Below, piece after piece: positions 1 to 12,164 of a stretch of DNA of 64,000 bases (within the stretch, counting starts at the first letter, position 1; each line of letters opens with the position of its first letter). The position numbers and the translations under genes were made by a program. Below the pieces are notes generated by a model that saw only the letters and a program-made list of their open reading frames with translations, had not been told where the DNA came from and made no database searches. The DNA is from Corinectria fuckeliana (Eukaryota; Ascomycota; Sordariomycetes; Hypocreales; Nectriaceae), in contig WPDH01000238.1 in NCBI GenBank assembly GCA_019137255.1, positions 1 to 64,000 on the forward strand, in the 5' to 3' direction.

Positions 1-2340
1 TACTTATAACTTATATTACTATATATATATACTAAGCCTAACTTACTCTCCTCTTAGGTAAGAGTAGTAAAAGGTTTTTTATCTTATAGCTTATTATTAG
101 GGTTTTTCCCTCTTATTATAAATTAGTCTAAGTTACTTAAAAGAAGGACTAAATAGCTGTAAGCTAAATTAGGTATAAATAAATAAATAATTAAGTAATT
201 ATATAAGGCTTCTTATTAAGTAAGTAGTTAATATAATAGTATCTTAAAGGTTATTAAAATATAAGTAATAATTAATAACTTAATAATATATTACTAACTA
301 TAATAAAAATAAGATATTTAACTTAAATAAGATTACTTAATAAGTAGTTAATACTAGTATAAGTATTTATCTTAGCTATAAAGATAATTTAGTTAAAAAG
401 TAATTTTAATAAGATAATTAGTAAAAAAGTAAGAATTTTAATATATTATTAATAATATATTACTAATATATTATAAGGTTATACTCTTAGTAAAATACTT
501 ATAGTTAACTATAAGACTAGTATTAAAGTAACTTACTTATATATTAGTTAAGAGTAATAAGCTAGCTAAGAGCTATATTAACTATATCTTCTTTTTTATT
601 AAACTTAGTAGCTTTATAGTATACTTTATTAAGATAGTTTATATTATTATCTAGTATATCTTAGTATATCTTTTATTTAATAATATATTAATAATAGCTT
701 ATCTTTCTTAGTAGTTAGTAAGCTACTCTAAATATTATATAAAATATAATAAAAGAGTTATAACTATAAGTTTAAATATTATATTTTTAAAAGAAAATTA
801 TAAAAATAAATCTTAAAAAGTAATAGTTAAAGTTATAAAAGCTAAAGATAAAAATAAGACTTAAAGGCAGATAATATATTATTTATAAATTATTATACTA
901 TAATTCTTTTTTTAGTTAAACCTCTTACTTTTAACTATCTTAGTTATAACCTTCTTAGTCTTAACCTTTTTAGCCTTAGACTTTTTAGTCTTATACTTCT
1001 TATTATTATTAATATTAATAGTCTTATATAAATTAATATAGTAAGCTTAGACTATATAGTCTTAAGTAGTATTAAAAGAAGAGTAAACTATAATATATTA
1101 TTAATAAATTATTAGTAAAAAAGATTTTTATACTTACTAGTAAGTATATTTATAATACTCTTTTTTATATAAGTATAATAAGAATTCTTAGCTTAAATTT
1201 TAGCTACTAATTTTATTTTTTTATCTTAAGACTAATAATATATTAGTAATATATTAATAATTATAACCTAAAAAAACTTATATCTTTTTTTTTATATTTA
1301 TTATTACTAGTCTTATAGTATAATATATTAAGATTATTAATATTATAAATAACTATTATAAGAATAATAGTAAAAAAAAGCTAAAAATTAATTAGTATAT
1401 AAGTTTAATAATATATTAATAATATATTATTTTAGACTTTTAATATAAGATAGTAATTTAATACTAGTTTAATTTACTTTTTAGCTAAGCTAAGTACTTT
1501 ACCTAGTATTCTAAAAAAAATATAAATAGCTAAAAAAGATAATATATTAATAATAACTTACTATTAGTATTTTTAATTTCTTATATAATATTAGCTCTCT
1601 TATATATAGTAAAAATCTTAGACTTATAAACTTTTTTAATATATATCTTAAGGTTTAAAAAGTAAATAAACTAGTAGTTTTAATAAAAAAGGTTAATAAT
1701 ATATTATTAATATATTATTAAAAACTTATATTCTAGTATAATCTCTTACTAGTTATTAGTATATAATAAAAAATCTTACTTAGTAGAAAAATAACTATAT
1801 TATCCTCTTAGTAAATAATTAGTAAAAAAAAAATAATATATTATTAATATATTATAATATAATAGTAAGTAGTTTTATAAGCCTAGTAATAACTTATAAT
1901 ATTTTTACTACTCTTAGTAAGTTTACTATTATAATACTTAAGATATTATAAATAATTATTAAGTAAATATCTAGTTTACTAAGATATAATACTTTATTAA
2001 TATATTATTAATAAGTATAAAAAAAGAAAAGATAATATATTATTAATTAATTACTATTAAGTATAATATAATATAAGAGAGAAAGAGAAAATAATATTTT
2101 ATTAATTAATTATTAGTATAATAAGTAAAAAAAAAAAAAAAAAAGATAATTATAATATTAAAAAAAGAATTTTTTTTTATAAGTATAAAAAAGTAATATA
2201 TTAATTAAGCTTAACTAAGAAGTATTTTACTTTTTCTAAATTCTAACTAATTATAATTATTAGACTACCTCTTAGGTTAACTTATAAAAAACCTACTTTA
2301 ACCCCTACTAGTATTACCACCCCTCAGGTTAGGTCTAAGA
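1..2340. repeat. AT-rich, gene-free block (probable RIP-degraded repeat DNA)
   Basis: The first 2.3 kb is almost entirely A and T, dominated by words such as aatatattaataa and taagta, with very few CpG or GpC steps and no credible coding frame. Composition changes abruptly near 2340-2400 to ordinary GC-rich fungal DNA. In Pezizomycotina this is the usual look of repeats mutated by RIP (C to T, mostly in CpA). No transposase or reverse-transcriptase signature survives, so the parent element cannot be named. It could instead be the edge of a centromeric or subtelomeric AT isochore. The call of a degraded block is secure; the mechanism is inferred. Confidence 0.85.
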
Positions 2341-2354
2341 TCACCCCTCAGGTT
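2318..2354. repeat. 13-bp direct repeat at the edge of the AT-rich block
   Basis: The 13-mer cacccctcaggtt occurs at 2318-2330 and again at 2342-2354, at a 24 bp offset, exactly where the AT-rich block gives way to normal sequence. It may be a remnant of a tandem repeat or an insertion footprint. No function is assigned. Confidence 0.7.
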
Positions 2355-2628
2355 GTCTATATCCCTAGCATTTATCTCGCATAGCCGGTGAGCTTTGTCG
2401 CGGAGATGGGCTGGCGACTTCCGGTTGGCCGGTGATGCAGATCGGCGGGTCTTCCATCGGGCGACATGCTCGAACAATTATATATGTCGGTGTTCTCCGG
2501 GGCGATGCAAGCACTGCTGGAACATTGGAGGCACCTCATGGCGAAACACGGCTTTCATTCTCTTTTCCTTTTGTTCGAAGCTTCTCACCAACATCTGCCA
2601 AGATTGCATTGACCCTCGCAGCCACCAC

Positions 2629-3667
2629 TTACACGGGCTCTTCAATATCCGTAGACGTCGACGACGGCGTCCCAAAGTCGGGAGTCCCGTCGCTGCCAAT
2701 CGAAATCTTCTGCACCATCGCGTACCGGCTGTCGTCGCACGCGCCGCTGCTCGACGACGTCGCGTGGTACGCGATCCACGTCTCGTCGCCGCTCGGGCTG
2801 GTGAAGAACGAGTTGTGCCCCGTGCCGTAGTGGCCCGCCCCGCTGCTCAGCAGACACCCGCTGCTCTTGGTCCACGCGCTCGCCTGCGTCGGGCTGGTCG
2901 AGCCGTCCCACGTCAGCAGGCCCAGGCAGTAGCCGGGGCTCCAGCAGTACGACGCCGAGAAGGAGATCATCGTCTTGCCGCCCGCGTACAGCGCCGCGGG
3001 GCCCTCGTTGACCGGGTACTGGTCCGTCTCCCACGCCTGGTCCGGCTGCGAGATGACGGAGATGGACCCCGAGAGCGACGCGTGGTCGTCGTTGAGCTTC
3101 TGCAGGCAGATGGACTGGTAGGTGACGCCGTACATGCACGAGAACATGAGGTAGTTGCCGTAGGTGCTGAACCGGAGGATGGACGCGTCAATGGCCCAGA
3201 CGTCGTTGAGCTGCCCGGCATACGTGTAGCTGTCGTCCCAAGCACTTGCACCGCCTGGGCCGGTTTATCAGCACTAGCAGCTCCGTAAATATGCAGCGAA
3301 TCTTCTTACCTTTGAGCACATGCATTCTCTGCCCGTCGAGGTCGTCGCCATTCCCAGCCGTAAAGTACACATACCACGCACTATCCATCCAATGGATCTC
3401 CGGCGCCCACACGTTGCAGCAGCGGGTGGACGTGGTAGACGTGTAGATGACCTTCTTAGTCGCCGTCTTCAGTCCCGAAATGGTAGTGGACCGCGCAATT
3501 TCCAGATCCGTCCACGAAGTCGACATCATGTAGTAGTAGCCATCGCCGGAACGCATGACAAAGGGGTCGCTACCGCCCGGGTTCCGGATCGGGTTTGTGA
3601 AGCCGGCCGCGGAGCCCAAGAGGCCGCAAAGCGCGACGAAGCCGCTAGCAATGCTGGAAAACTTCAT
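2629..3667 (-). CDS. Secreted glycoside hydrolase family 43 (arabinanase/arabinofuranosidase-like)
   Basis: Exons 3667-3310 and 3254-2629 (327 aa). The 55 bp intron has a GTAAGA donor, a CTGAT branch and a CAG acceptor. The start is the ATG at 3667, which begins a clear signal peptide (about residues 1-22, ending LLGSAAG), so the enzyme is secreted. GH43 features are visible: SDPFV with the likely general base Asp34, the family motif WAPEIHW, WAID with the candidate pKa-modulating Asp142, and NEGPA with the likely general acid Glu203. Members hydrolyse alpha-L-arabinosyl (or xylosyl) linkages in plant cell-wall polysaccharides using a five-bladed beta-propeller. It is the first gene beside the AT-rich block. 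The substrate subfamily cannot be set from sequence alone. Confidence 0.9.
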
Positions 3668-4729
3668 GTTGAAGATATGTTTCCAGGGTCCCCTATCAAC
3701 GATGCGACAGTCGGAGTCTTAGGACGAAGCGACCTTTTTATTGTCCCCCCAGCCCATGCCTCTTTCCCCGCTTCCCCAGACCCCAAATTTCTTCAACAGA
3801 ACTGATATTCCGGCTCGTAGTTTCAAGATGCGGGCTCTGTATATGCGCGGCAATCAATGTCAGTGGTGGAACAACCCGATGCGGAGCTCGGAGGGGTGGG
3901 GCCGTGGCCGGATGGTGCCCGATTGCCGAAGCCGCGTCGAATGGGGAATAGCTCCGGAAGCAAGCTTGCCAAGTGTTTGGGGTATAGCGGAGGTGGTCTG
4001 TCTAAAGCAACCGCACGAATCCCGACATGGCAGCTTATGCGTTTATTGGAAACGGTCTGCGCCTGTAAATGCTGTGTTCGTGTCATGGTTAGATGCGTAT
4101 CAGGAGATCGCAGTCGTTCCATTACGTGTTAATTCGCTCAGCTCACAGGTGCATCCGAACGACAGCCCTGTTGTTCATGGCTGCAAGTTGAGACGTAGTT
4201 AGTGAGAATGAAACGCGTATCAAAGGAGGAGATATAGGAAACGACGGAGACTTGCCTGCAAGTTATCGACACGGTTGGCTAGCTGGACATATTATGTAAC
4301 TTATAGCTAAGGTATCTCTACGTCCGACGTAATAGCTGGTAGATCACTTTGAATATCCTAGGTTAATCCTTCAGGCAAATCTAACACGCCAATCCAAACA
4401 TTAGTCAGAAGGGCTTCTAATGAGTTTCTCTTACGATCAACTCCAATCCCTAGTTCCAGTGTGAACGTGCTTGCGTATGGGACCACACGGGATAGCAACG
4501 GAGTCTAGGTTTCCGCAATATAATAGAGTTAAATCCCCGCATAGATGACGCATTGCTCCCTCAAACCCTGGCCATTTCATGGACTTATTCACTTCCGACC
4601 CTTTCGGCTCCCCGCATTTTTGTCGAAATAGAGTTGATGCTCCTCAACCTTTAAGCGGACCAATCACAAATAGGCTCCGATTCTTTCTATTCGCTCCCTC
4701 AAAGCCCCTAGATCACACGCACCACATGT
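3668..4729. other. Intergenic, no gene seen
   Basis: About 1.06 kb between the divergent-side start of the GH43 gene and the 3' end of the monooxygenase gene. Frames of up to about 150 codons are present but show no recognisable domain, codon pattern or splice structure. It must contain the GH43 promoter, but I see no specific site I would defend. Confidence 0.6.
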
Positions 4730-7064
4730 CTATCGCGTGTACGTCCCTCGAATAGTATAGTCCTTCTTCGGCCCCTTGACCGTGTACTCGATCCCCCACT
4801 GCTTGAGGTTCACCGCCCGGAACGCAAAGTTGTAGCTGACGTCGTAGTAGTCGTCGACGCAGAGATGCCCCGCCTTTGCAGCCCAGCCCTTGTCGGTGGC
4901 GTCCTGGGGACCTGAGAATTCAATCTCGTGGAAGAGATAGTCCGCCCGCTTGAGGTCGTCCGGCTTCGCAAACCAGACGCTCAACGCGTCCTTGAGTTCG
5001 TCATACCGCCACACATACCGGCGCGTGGCCTTGAAGCCGAAGCCTTGGTCCGTCTTGAACTCGCCCTCTTCGACGTAGAGGTACTCCATGCCCAGATCGT
5101 CTCCTGGCGAGGGCGCTGTGTCTGTAGGGCTGGCTGCGCATCTCAAACCATCGCTAGTTTTCTCGCGGAGCAGGAACTTGGCTGTTCCGCTGAAGTGGCC
5201 GCTTGGGTGGGTAGGAAGCTTGCTTCGTAGATCACGTTCAAGTTTCCAAGTGCCCGACAAGCTTCGGAAGACAGCACGAGCCACAAATTTCGGACTTGTG
5301 AGGCCGGCAGTTGTGGTTTCGTAGGTTTGCTTGATCGACTTGGCAGCGGCTTCTTTTGATTCCGCATCGTCGCTGGCAGAAGTATACCTTGCCGGGGTCA
5401 GCATGTCCAGGGGCATGTCATTGTGCGGTAGACTCGGAGCTGGAGGTATCAGCGGTGCTGACATGTCCATCGAAAGCGCCTCTGAAAATTCATTCATCAG
5501 GTAGATGTAATCGCCCATGGGAAACTGCGATGTTCGCGGATCGTCGCGCAAGTCCAGAGTCCGCTGGATCGACACATCACCCTGCAGTTTCGCCTGGAAC
5601 GCTTCGGGCGAGCGGATAGAGCTGGCTTCTTTGGACCACATGGCCGCCAGGAACCGGGCCTGCATCTGCATAACCCCCCAGTATGGGGATCGATAGAAGC
5701 CTACGAATCCGAGGCCGGCAACATCCGGGTGGTGAGTGCCGTGAAAAGCGAGAGCAACGGGTTGATCCACGTGTTTGGGCGAGTGCTTCAAAGTCTTCAA
5801 AACCTCACCTGACAAGAAGCTCAGGCATGGAGACGGGTCGAAGCCAGTTGCAACAACTACGGCGGCAATGTCATCGACCTTTGCCCCACCTGAGATGGAT
5901 GCCGTGGAGCCTTCGAGGGCCTCAACCTTGCCCTTTGACAACTGGATGAGGCCAGATCGGACAAAGTCAGTGTACCAATCGCTGACTGCCATGTACGGCT
6001 GTTGGGCACTGTTCGAATCATCGATCTTTAAGAGAGGCGAGAACTCTGACTGGTCGCTTCCAACCACGCTCTGGAGGATGCCATGTACCATCTTGGCAGT
6101 ATCCTCGGTGATGTGTCCCTGGGTATTAGTGAGAGGCTGAGGACGGTTGTTGATGTTGTAAGAGCCAAAGTCAAGCGGTAGGAAGGGCACTGCTGGGTTT
6201 GTGGGCTCATGGCTTGTTAGCTGCCGTGCCATTCTGAGTGCACAGTAGCCTCACCTTTGGGCTTGTGAAAAGCGGAAAGACCCAAGTTGGCCGCTGGATA
6301 ACATGATGGATTCTGTACTTGTCAATGTCTTGTATGGACGATGCGCCGGGGGAGTTAGTTGCCGAGGAGAGGTGTGCTGCGATGGTGCCTGCGATCTCGA
6401 CACCAGACATTTGACCACCAACAATCAAGATCTTTCCTCCCCCAGGACGCCCCTTGCCGAGGAGGCCCTTCAGGTCCCGGTACTGACTGCTGTGAATGAC
6501 AGGGATGGAAGCTTCTTTCGAAATAGCATCGGGGATGATGGGCTTGCCAAAGAAACCGGACGCCACGAGGAGGTAGTCAAAGTGTCTGACTACAGCCTCC
6601 GGTTGAGACCCGACTGTAATGCTCCAGCCATCCAACGCGCCACTAGGCCGCTCAGCTTTCGTGATGCGCTTCCCAAGCTCGAGTTCAAACCCCGAGTTGC
6701 CGGTCAAGAACCGTGCCAGATACCGCTCAAGATATCTCCCAACCATCCACGCCTGCGGAAGCTGGGGCGCGGCGTCGTCCCATGCCAACTCGCCGAACTG
6801 CACCGTGTGTCGGCTCTGGTTGGTCAGCATGAGCGGATGGACCTGGCGCTGCGTGTCCGACCTGGAGGTGGGCCACAGGCCGCCGATGCGCTCCTGGGCG
6901 TCGAAGACGCTGACTTTGAACTCGCCCGGCGACGCATTGTGCAGCAGCGTCTTGGCCGCGACCAGCCCGGAGGGGCCAGCACCTGGGTCGAGGTGTGAGC
7001 GAGGAGCTCCCGTGGCGAGGTGCCTGGGGACGAACTTACCGATGATGCAGACTGTCTTGGCCAT
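4730..7064 (-). CDS. Flavin-containing monooxygenase fused to a C-terminal DUF6314 domain
   Basis: Exons 7064-7040, 6982-6255 and 6205-4730 (742 aa); introns of 57 and 49 bp. Intron 1 splits the FAD-binding motif, and splicing rejoins VCIIG to GAGPSGLVAA at the N-terminus. An NAD(P)H-type Rossmann motif follows (KILIVGGQMSGVEIA, about residue 220). The last ~160 residues, from GTWKLERDL to the end, match the DUF6314 pattern found in bacterial and fungal proteins. The start is the ATG at 7064; the frame stays open further upstream but without an ATG. Such enzymes insert one oxygen atom into a substrate using FAD and NADPH; the substrate is unknown. Intron 2's acceptor is the TGAG at 6206, the only one giving a sensible branch distance and phase. 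Confidence 0.85.
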
Positions 7065-8248
7065 GGCCTTTACTACGGTGGAGATGTTTGCCAAGGCCCA
7101 CGCACTTCGTTCACTGCGTCGAGATCCCTGCTGATTTCCGAAGCTCGGTCAAATGCCAGGCGTTGGGACCAGGTTGAGCGATTTGGAGGGGTGTTTGAGG
7201 TGACCAAGAAAGATGTACTCTTGGCTTCTAAGGGAAACTCAGTTGCAGTTCAAGCCTACTGTTGGTACAGTTTGAGTTTGAATCAGCGGCCTCGCTTCAA
7301 CCCTGTGAATCTGCTGGCATCCGAATATCGAAGGACGGGAGTAGCGTCAAAGTACAGTTGAGGCTTGAATTCCAAAAGCGGCTTAGCCACCACGAGAGAC
7401 TCCGTGCTCCGCGAATGCCGAGATCTCCGGGAAAAGGATGGATTACCTAAGCCCCCGTGTCCACATTCACATGCCCCGCACATGCACAAGCGTTGGCATC
7501 GTAAGTTTTGTACTTCGTCTTTCCAGAGCCCAGCTCTCATCAGTAATGTTTATTGCTGGTTGCCTCCCTGCTTGACGAAGATCTACGCTCCAAGTCGTCA
7601 TCGGTATATCGGACTTAAGAGGACGTGCATGCACTCTTTTCTCCAAATGTACCCCTCCAACGTACCCCTCCCTCTTCTAGTTTCGACCTCAACCTGGTTG
7701 GCTCTGAGGTTGAGCAACCCAAGAGTGAGGACTACCTTTACGAAGCGGAAGACAGTGTTGTGTTCATTAGCTTGTTCTGCCTGGAGTGATTAGTCTAAAG
7801 GAAATCCGTACTCCTTACTCAGACAGCCTAACAACTTAATTGATCCTACTAGGTACTCAACTATTAACTCCGACAACAACACCGGCCTCAGATACCTCCC
7901 CCCCATGCCAAAGTTAATCCTCGCCCCTCTGCTACCTCAGCTTCTTCTTCCATCATCTCGACGCATTCTTGCGAACCAGCAACCAGAAACCTGATCCGTT
8001 CGTATTCGCTGCGTCATGCAAGCCCCGCTTTGCCCATGTCGTCATCCTCCCTCTTACGTGAGCGACAACAGCGCATCCCCAAAACCCTCAAAACCAAGCA
8101 TCAACCAGCGCATCCCCCATCTCAGGCCCTGACTAAACTAAACTGATAAACCGGTGGTACCAATCTTACCACACCACACCAGCAAAATCTCACTAAATCT
8201 CCATACATCCCTGGAAAGGAAAAGAATTACACACAACTCGCTTCAATC
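7065..8248. other. Divergent intergenic region, no gene seen
   Basis: About 1.2 kb between the head-to-head monooxygenase (minus) and NAD(P)-binding protein (plus). The last ~400 bases before 8249 are C- and A-rich, as in many fungal promoters and 5' leaders. Reading frames here carry no domain I recognise. Confidence 0.6.
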
Positions 8249-9178
8249 ATGTCGCATCACGTCCTCCTCCTCGGCGGCCACGGCCTGATCGCCCAGCTCC
8301 TGACGCCGCTGCTGCTCAAGCGCTCCTGGACCGTCACCAGCGTCATCCGCGCCCAGGACCAGGTCCCCACCATCGAGCAGCTGGGCGCCGGCCTGCCCGG
8401 CAAGCTCAACGTGCTCGTCAGCAGCATCGAGGACGTCGTCAGCCAAGACCATGCGCTGAAGATCCTCAACGACGTCAAGCCCGACTACATCGCCTGGAGC
8501 GCAGGTTCGTAAAACACTTAGCACATTCATCACATTATGTTGTCTGTTATCGTTTGGAGTGCTGACGTGAGCTGCTCGTTCTTAGGTGCTGGAGGCAAGG
8601 GTGGGCCTGAGAGGGTATGAGCTTCACCTGTCCATCAGATCGACCACCGTTGCTGACCGAAGACACAGACATTCAAGATTGACCGTGACGCTGCCATCCA
8701 CTTCGCCAACGCCGCCGCCACCATCCCTACCATCACCCGCTTCCTCCTCATCTCCTACCTGGGCTCCCGCCGCGCCGCTGCTCCTTGGTGGCCCGCTGGT
8801 GAGTGGGATGAGTACCACGAGAAGATCAACAACGGCGCCTTGGCCAACTACTACAAGGCCAAGATCGCTGCCGACGAGGCCCTCTACAGCGCCTCCAAGA
8901 AGAGCCCTACTCTCGTCGGCATTAACCTCCGCCCAGGCAATCTTACTCTGGAACCCGCTGGCAAGGTGACGCTCGGCAAGACCCCCCACATTGCTACCAA
9001 GCCTGGCACCAGCCGTGAATCCGTTGCGCAGACAGCTTCTGCTCTCCTCGCCGCAGAGGGTGTCAAGAACACGTGGCTGGATCTTCTGGATGGCGATGAG
9101 GATATTGAAACCGCCGTCCAGAAGGCTGTGCGAGACGGCGTGAATGCTGCCGAGGGAGAGCCTATTTACAACGCGTGA
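8249..9178 (+). CDS. NAD(P)-binding Rossmann-fold protein (atypical SDR/epimerase-like)
   Basis: Exons 8249-8504, 8586-8614 and 8669-9178 (264 aa). The middle exon is only 29 bp, and its joins restore AGAGGKGGPER before TFKIDRDAA. The N-terminus is a nucleotide-binding fold (VLLLGGHGLIAQLL). A central ISYLGSRR strand and a YYKAKIAADEAL helix recall the YxxxK region of extended or NmrA-like short-chain dehydrogenases. It is predicted cytosolic, with no signal peptide or membrane segment. The reaction and substrate are unknown; it may be a reductase or a redox-sensing regulator. It lies head-to-head with the flavin monooxygenase about 1.2 kb away, so co-regulation is possible but unproved. Confidence 0.82.
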
Positions 9179-9452
9179 ATAATTAGTGGGAAACACCAAA
9201 GAGAATTGTAGCTTAGTAAAAGCAAGTATTGATCTAATAATACGATTTTATGAGGCAAATTATTCGTATTCCTTCCAAGATTTGTCAATAAGATGCAGAC
9301 GTTAAGACGCGGTTACCTGGGACTCTATTGACGATCTCTCCGCTGCCCTTGTTTCGCTAATGAATGACTGCCATCAAAGCAGCAACGTATTTCCGCAGTA
9401 CATGTTCCCCATCGGGCAAATACTGGGAAATTGCAGGCCTTTAATTTGAGCC

Positions 9453-11042
9453 TCATTCTGTTGAGTTGGAACATCCCCATGACTCGTTGCCTCCCTCGCA
9501 CCCTTGCTCACACTGGTTCGAGCCGGCACATGGTTCTCGGGGGCCCTCAAGTGTTTCACGGCGCTCGCTTCTCATGGTGCCCAGTCTGCTCTCCAGTCGG
9601 ACCACTCTTCCACATGCATCGCGGCGTCCGTACCAATTCGCCTTGACATCCTTGAACTCTTCACGGACCGTGCTCCAACTCGTGGTAAAATAGATGATTG
9701 CATTCCAGACCCCCTGAAGTGGGAGAACACATCCACTTGCAACACTCATGGGGAAGCTGATCTTGTTATCATGGGTCAGGCTGTAAAGTCGGTTGACTGA
9801 GCTTGGGATCCATGTAATCATAATGGCAAACCCAAAGATAAAGCTGGTGCGCAGGTAGGCCATCTTGACAGGATCTAGCCGCTTTAGTTTGAGGGAGGCA
9901 TTCGACTTAACAGCTCGAAGGCGAGTGATGACCGTCAGTTGCTGATGAGGGGTTCTGTCAGAGGTGCACACCGTCTCAAACCGCTGTGGTTTTTGACCAA
10001 TGTTTCCTGCGAGCTCCTCGCTGTCTAGCGGGATTGCCCACGACCGAGCGCGGTTGGGACTTGCGCCGTGAATAGCAGGAGGGATCGTGGGACCTGGGCG
10101 GCATCTTGGTCGGGAAAAGTCCGATGTGATTTGGACCTCTGTGACTGCGGTGCCGTAAAATTCAGGTCGGCGGGTGAGATGCTAAGATGAGAGTTTAGCA
10201 TCTGCCTATACGAGAGCGTCCAAAGCAGGTGATGTACCTCTTCGGAAGAGCCCCTGGTTGCACTGCCAGAGGGAGTAGAGTTAGTGATATCCCCCTTCTC
10301 CCACTGTTCACCCGCAAGGTTGCGCAGCTGGTTGCGGTGGTGAAAGACGTGGTAGCCGACGGCAATGTAAATGATGATTGACAGCAGGATGCAAACCCAA
10401 ATGGGAATGTAGTACGAGTACAGCCGAACGAGGCTCCAGTCCGTACCAATCCAGCACCAAAGCTGTACATATTAGTTTACACATCCCATCGTTGGTTCAA
10501 CCTTTTCTTACAGCGGCATCCCCGAAGATCAGCCCTTTCTCGGGGTCCCGGATTGAGATCAAGACAACGGCGGGTATCATGGGGCCTCCGAAGCAGATGA
10601 CGACGTACACCCAGGCATACTTCCGAAAAGTACACGGATTCGCATTGCAGAAGAAGACTAGAAAGACGTTGACAGCCATGGCAAATGACCACCAGGGATC
10701 CGATTGCATGAACCTGGAGAGGAGCGATCCGGTTAGTAGTCTCGCGGGCCAACGCGGCGGGAAAGTGACTTGCCATTCAAAGATGAAGGCCTGCGACTGG
10801 CACAAGACAGAGTCTTCTCCCTTCTGAAGGCCGTCGTAGCCCATCATCGAGGCCGTGCTGGCGCCAGCGTTGGCGATGGAGGCAAACAGGAGAAAGAGGT
10901 TCGGGGTGGTGCGCAGCTTCTTGAAGAGCCAGTACGACAAGGCCGTCAAAACGATGGCCGCCATGGAGCAGCCCGCCCCAGTGCGCTCGATAGTGATGAG
11001 GATGTCGACCTGCCTCGGCGACAGGAACTCGCTTCCCTTCAT
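9453..11042 (-). CDS. cAMP-receptor-like seven-transmembrane GPCR (CAR/Git3 class)
   Basis: Exons 11042-10774, 10713-10512, 10462-10238 and 10181-9453 (474 aa). Seven hydrophobic segments are visible: TM1 after MKGSEFLSPRQVDILITIER, TM2 at NLFLLFASIANAG, TM3 at WWSFAMAVNVFLVFF, TM4 at AWVYVVICFGGPMIP, TM5 at YYIPIWVCILLSIIIYI, TM6 at FIFGFAIMITWIPSSVNRL and TM7 at GCVLPLQGVWNAIIYF. The third intracellular loop is long and includes YGTAVTEVQITSD, typical of fungal cAMP-receptor-like GPCRs (the Neurospora GPR-1 group). It should sit in the plasma membrane and signal through heterotrimeric G proteins; the ligand is unknown. Intron 1 (10773-10714) appears to be a GC-AG intron, because GCAAGT is the only donor giving the right phase and an uninterrupted TM3. 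Confidence 0.87.
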
Positions 11043-12164
11043 CTTGCCTCGAGCTTGACGATGCTGAAAGGGAGGGCTGTTGGAATGCGCACCACAAAAG
11101 GAGCTTGGCGAGGATACAAAGATGATGGTTGGACCGAGGAGTTGTCAGATGAAGTTAACACACAAAGTTTCTTACTTCCGCTTGAGGAAGGAAGGTGCGC
11201 AGTGAGTAGCTCCGACCACAAGCGTGGCCGGCAGCTGCGAGCCAGCTGTACTCGATTCACCATGTTGCTCCGTTTGAAGAATCGTCTTTGATTCGCAGCC
11301 TTGACTGGCAGCACTCGGGTAAACGGCGTAATTAGATACAGTCCTGTGCTCGATTGTCATCGTGTTTAGTTTGTAGACGGAGCTGGAGGTCGAAACCTAT
11401 GAATAGGTTTGTTTCCCACCAAAGCTACTTTGCGTAGGGCGCCGGCATGTGAATTCCAAACTGTCAACGACGTGAAAAAAATCATGTGGGTACATCATGT
11501 CTATTGATACTTGGAAAACTATACCGCTTATGCTTGAAACTCAGCGATGCGTTTGAAATCAGTTGTTGGCTTTTTGGGTTTGTCTCGGCGGCTGTTGGTA
11601 GTAAATATCGTTCAATGCGAGATGCCATCTAGGGAGATGGCAAACCTTGAGTGGACAACAAACCGGTCTCGATACCGTCTAGCAACGAGAGTTTAAACAC
11701 CTGACCAACACCAACAGAATCACTTCGTCTGTTTCGTAGAACTTACTTGGAGAGTTGAGTGTTTGTAATTGATTAAGCAACACACCAAGGGATACGGGCC
11801 GCTCCGCTCCGCTCCGAACACCGCTGGAACTGTGGAAACACGGCCCCACATGCTCCCTGTGGATACCGAGATAACCCCGGTGATCATTAAAGCAATGCCT
11901 CGGCTGCCACGTGTAGATCTGCTGTTCACGCAATTTCGAACTGAGGACGGGACGGGCTGCAGTGATGGAGATCTGGAAGGACGTTGCGTAGACTGTAAGT
12001 TGTCTGCGCATCATACTCCTAATAATCTGACGCTCGTTTGAAGAACTCACCTGTTTTCAGTCTAGCAAGAACGTAATTGTCCTACTCAGCACGACGAAAT
12101 CCCTCTGTTCCCTTGTCCCTCAAAGAAGCGAACGTTCACCTGTCCTCCGCCGTCGAAGATATAC
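11043..12164. other. Divergent intergenic region, no gene seen
   Basis: About 1.1 kb between the GPCR start (minus) and the thioesterase start (plus). Short frames on both strands show no domain. It presumably holds both promoters. Confidence 0.6.

Noticed and set aside
2395..3288. A 297-codon plus-strand frame very rich in Arg
   Set aside because: It is the shadow of the GH43 gene on the opposite strand; the Arg/Ala bias is what GC-rich coding DNA gives in antisense.
6207..7094. A longer N-terminus for the monooxygenase starting at 7094
   Set aside because: The codon there is TTG. The first ATG in frame is at 7064, immediately before the FAD-binding strand.
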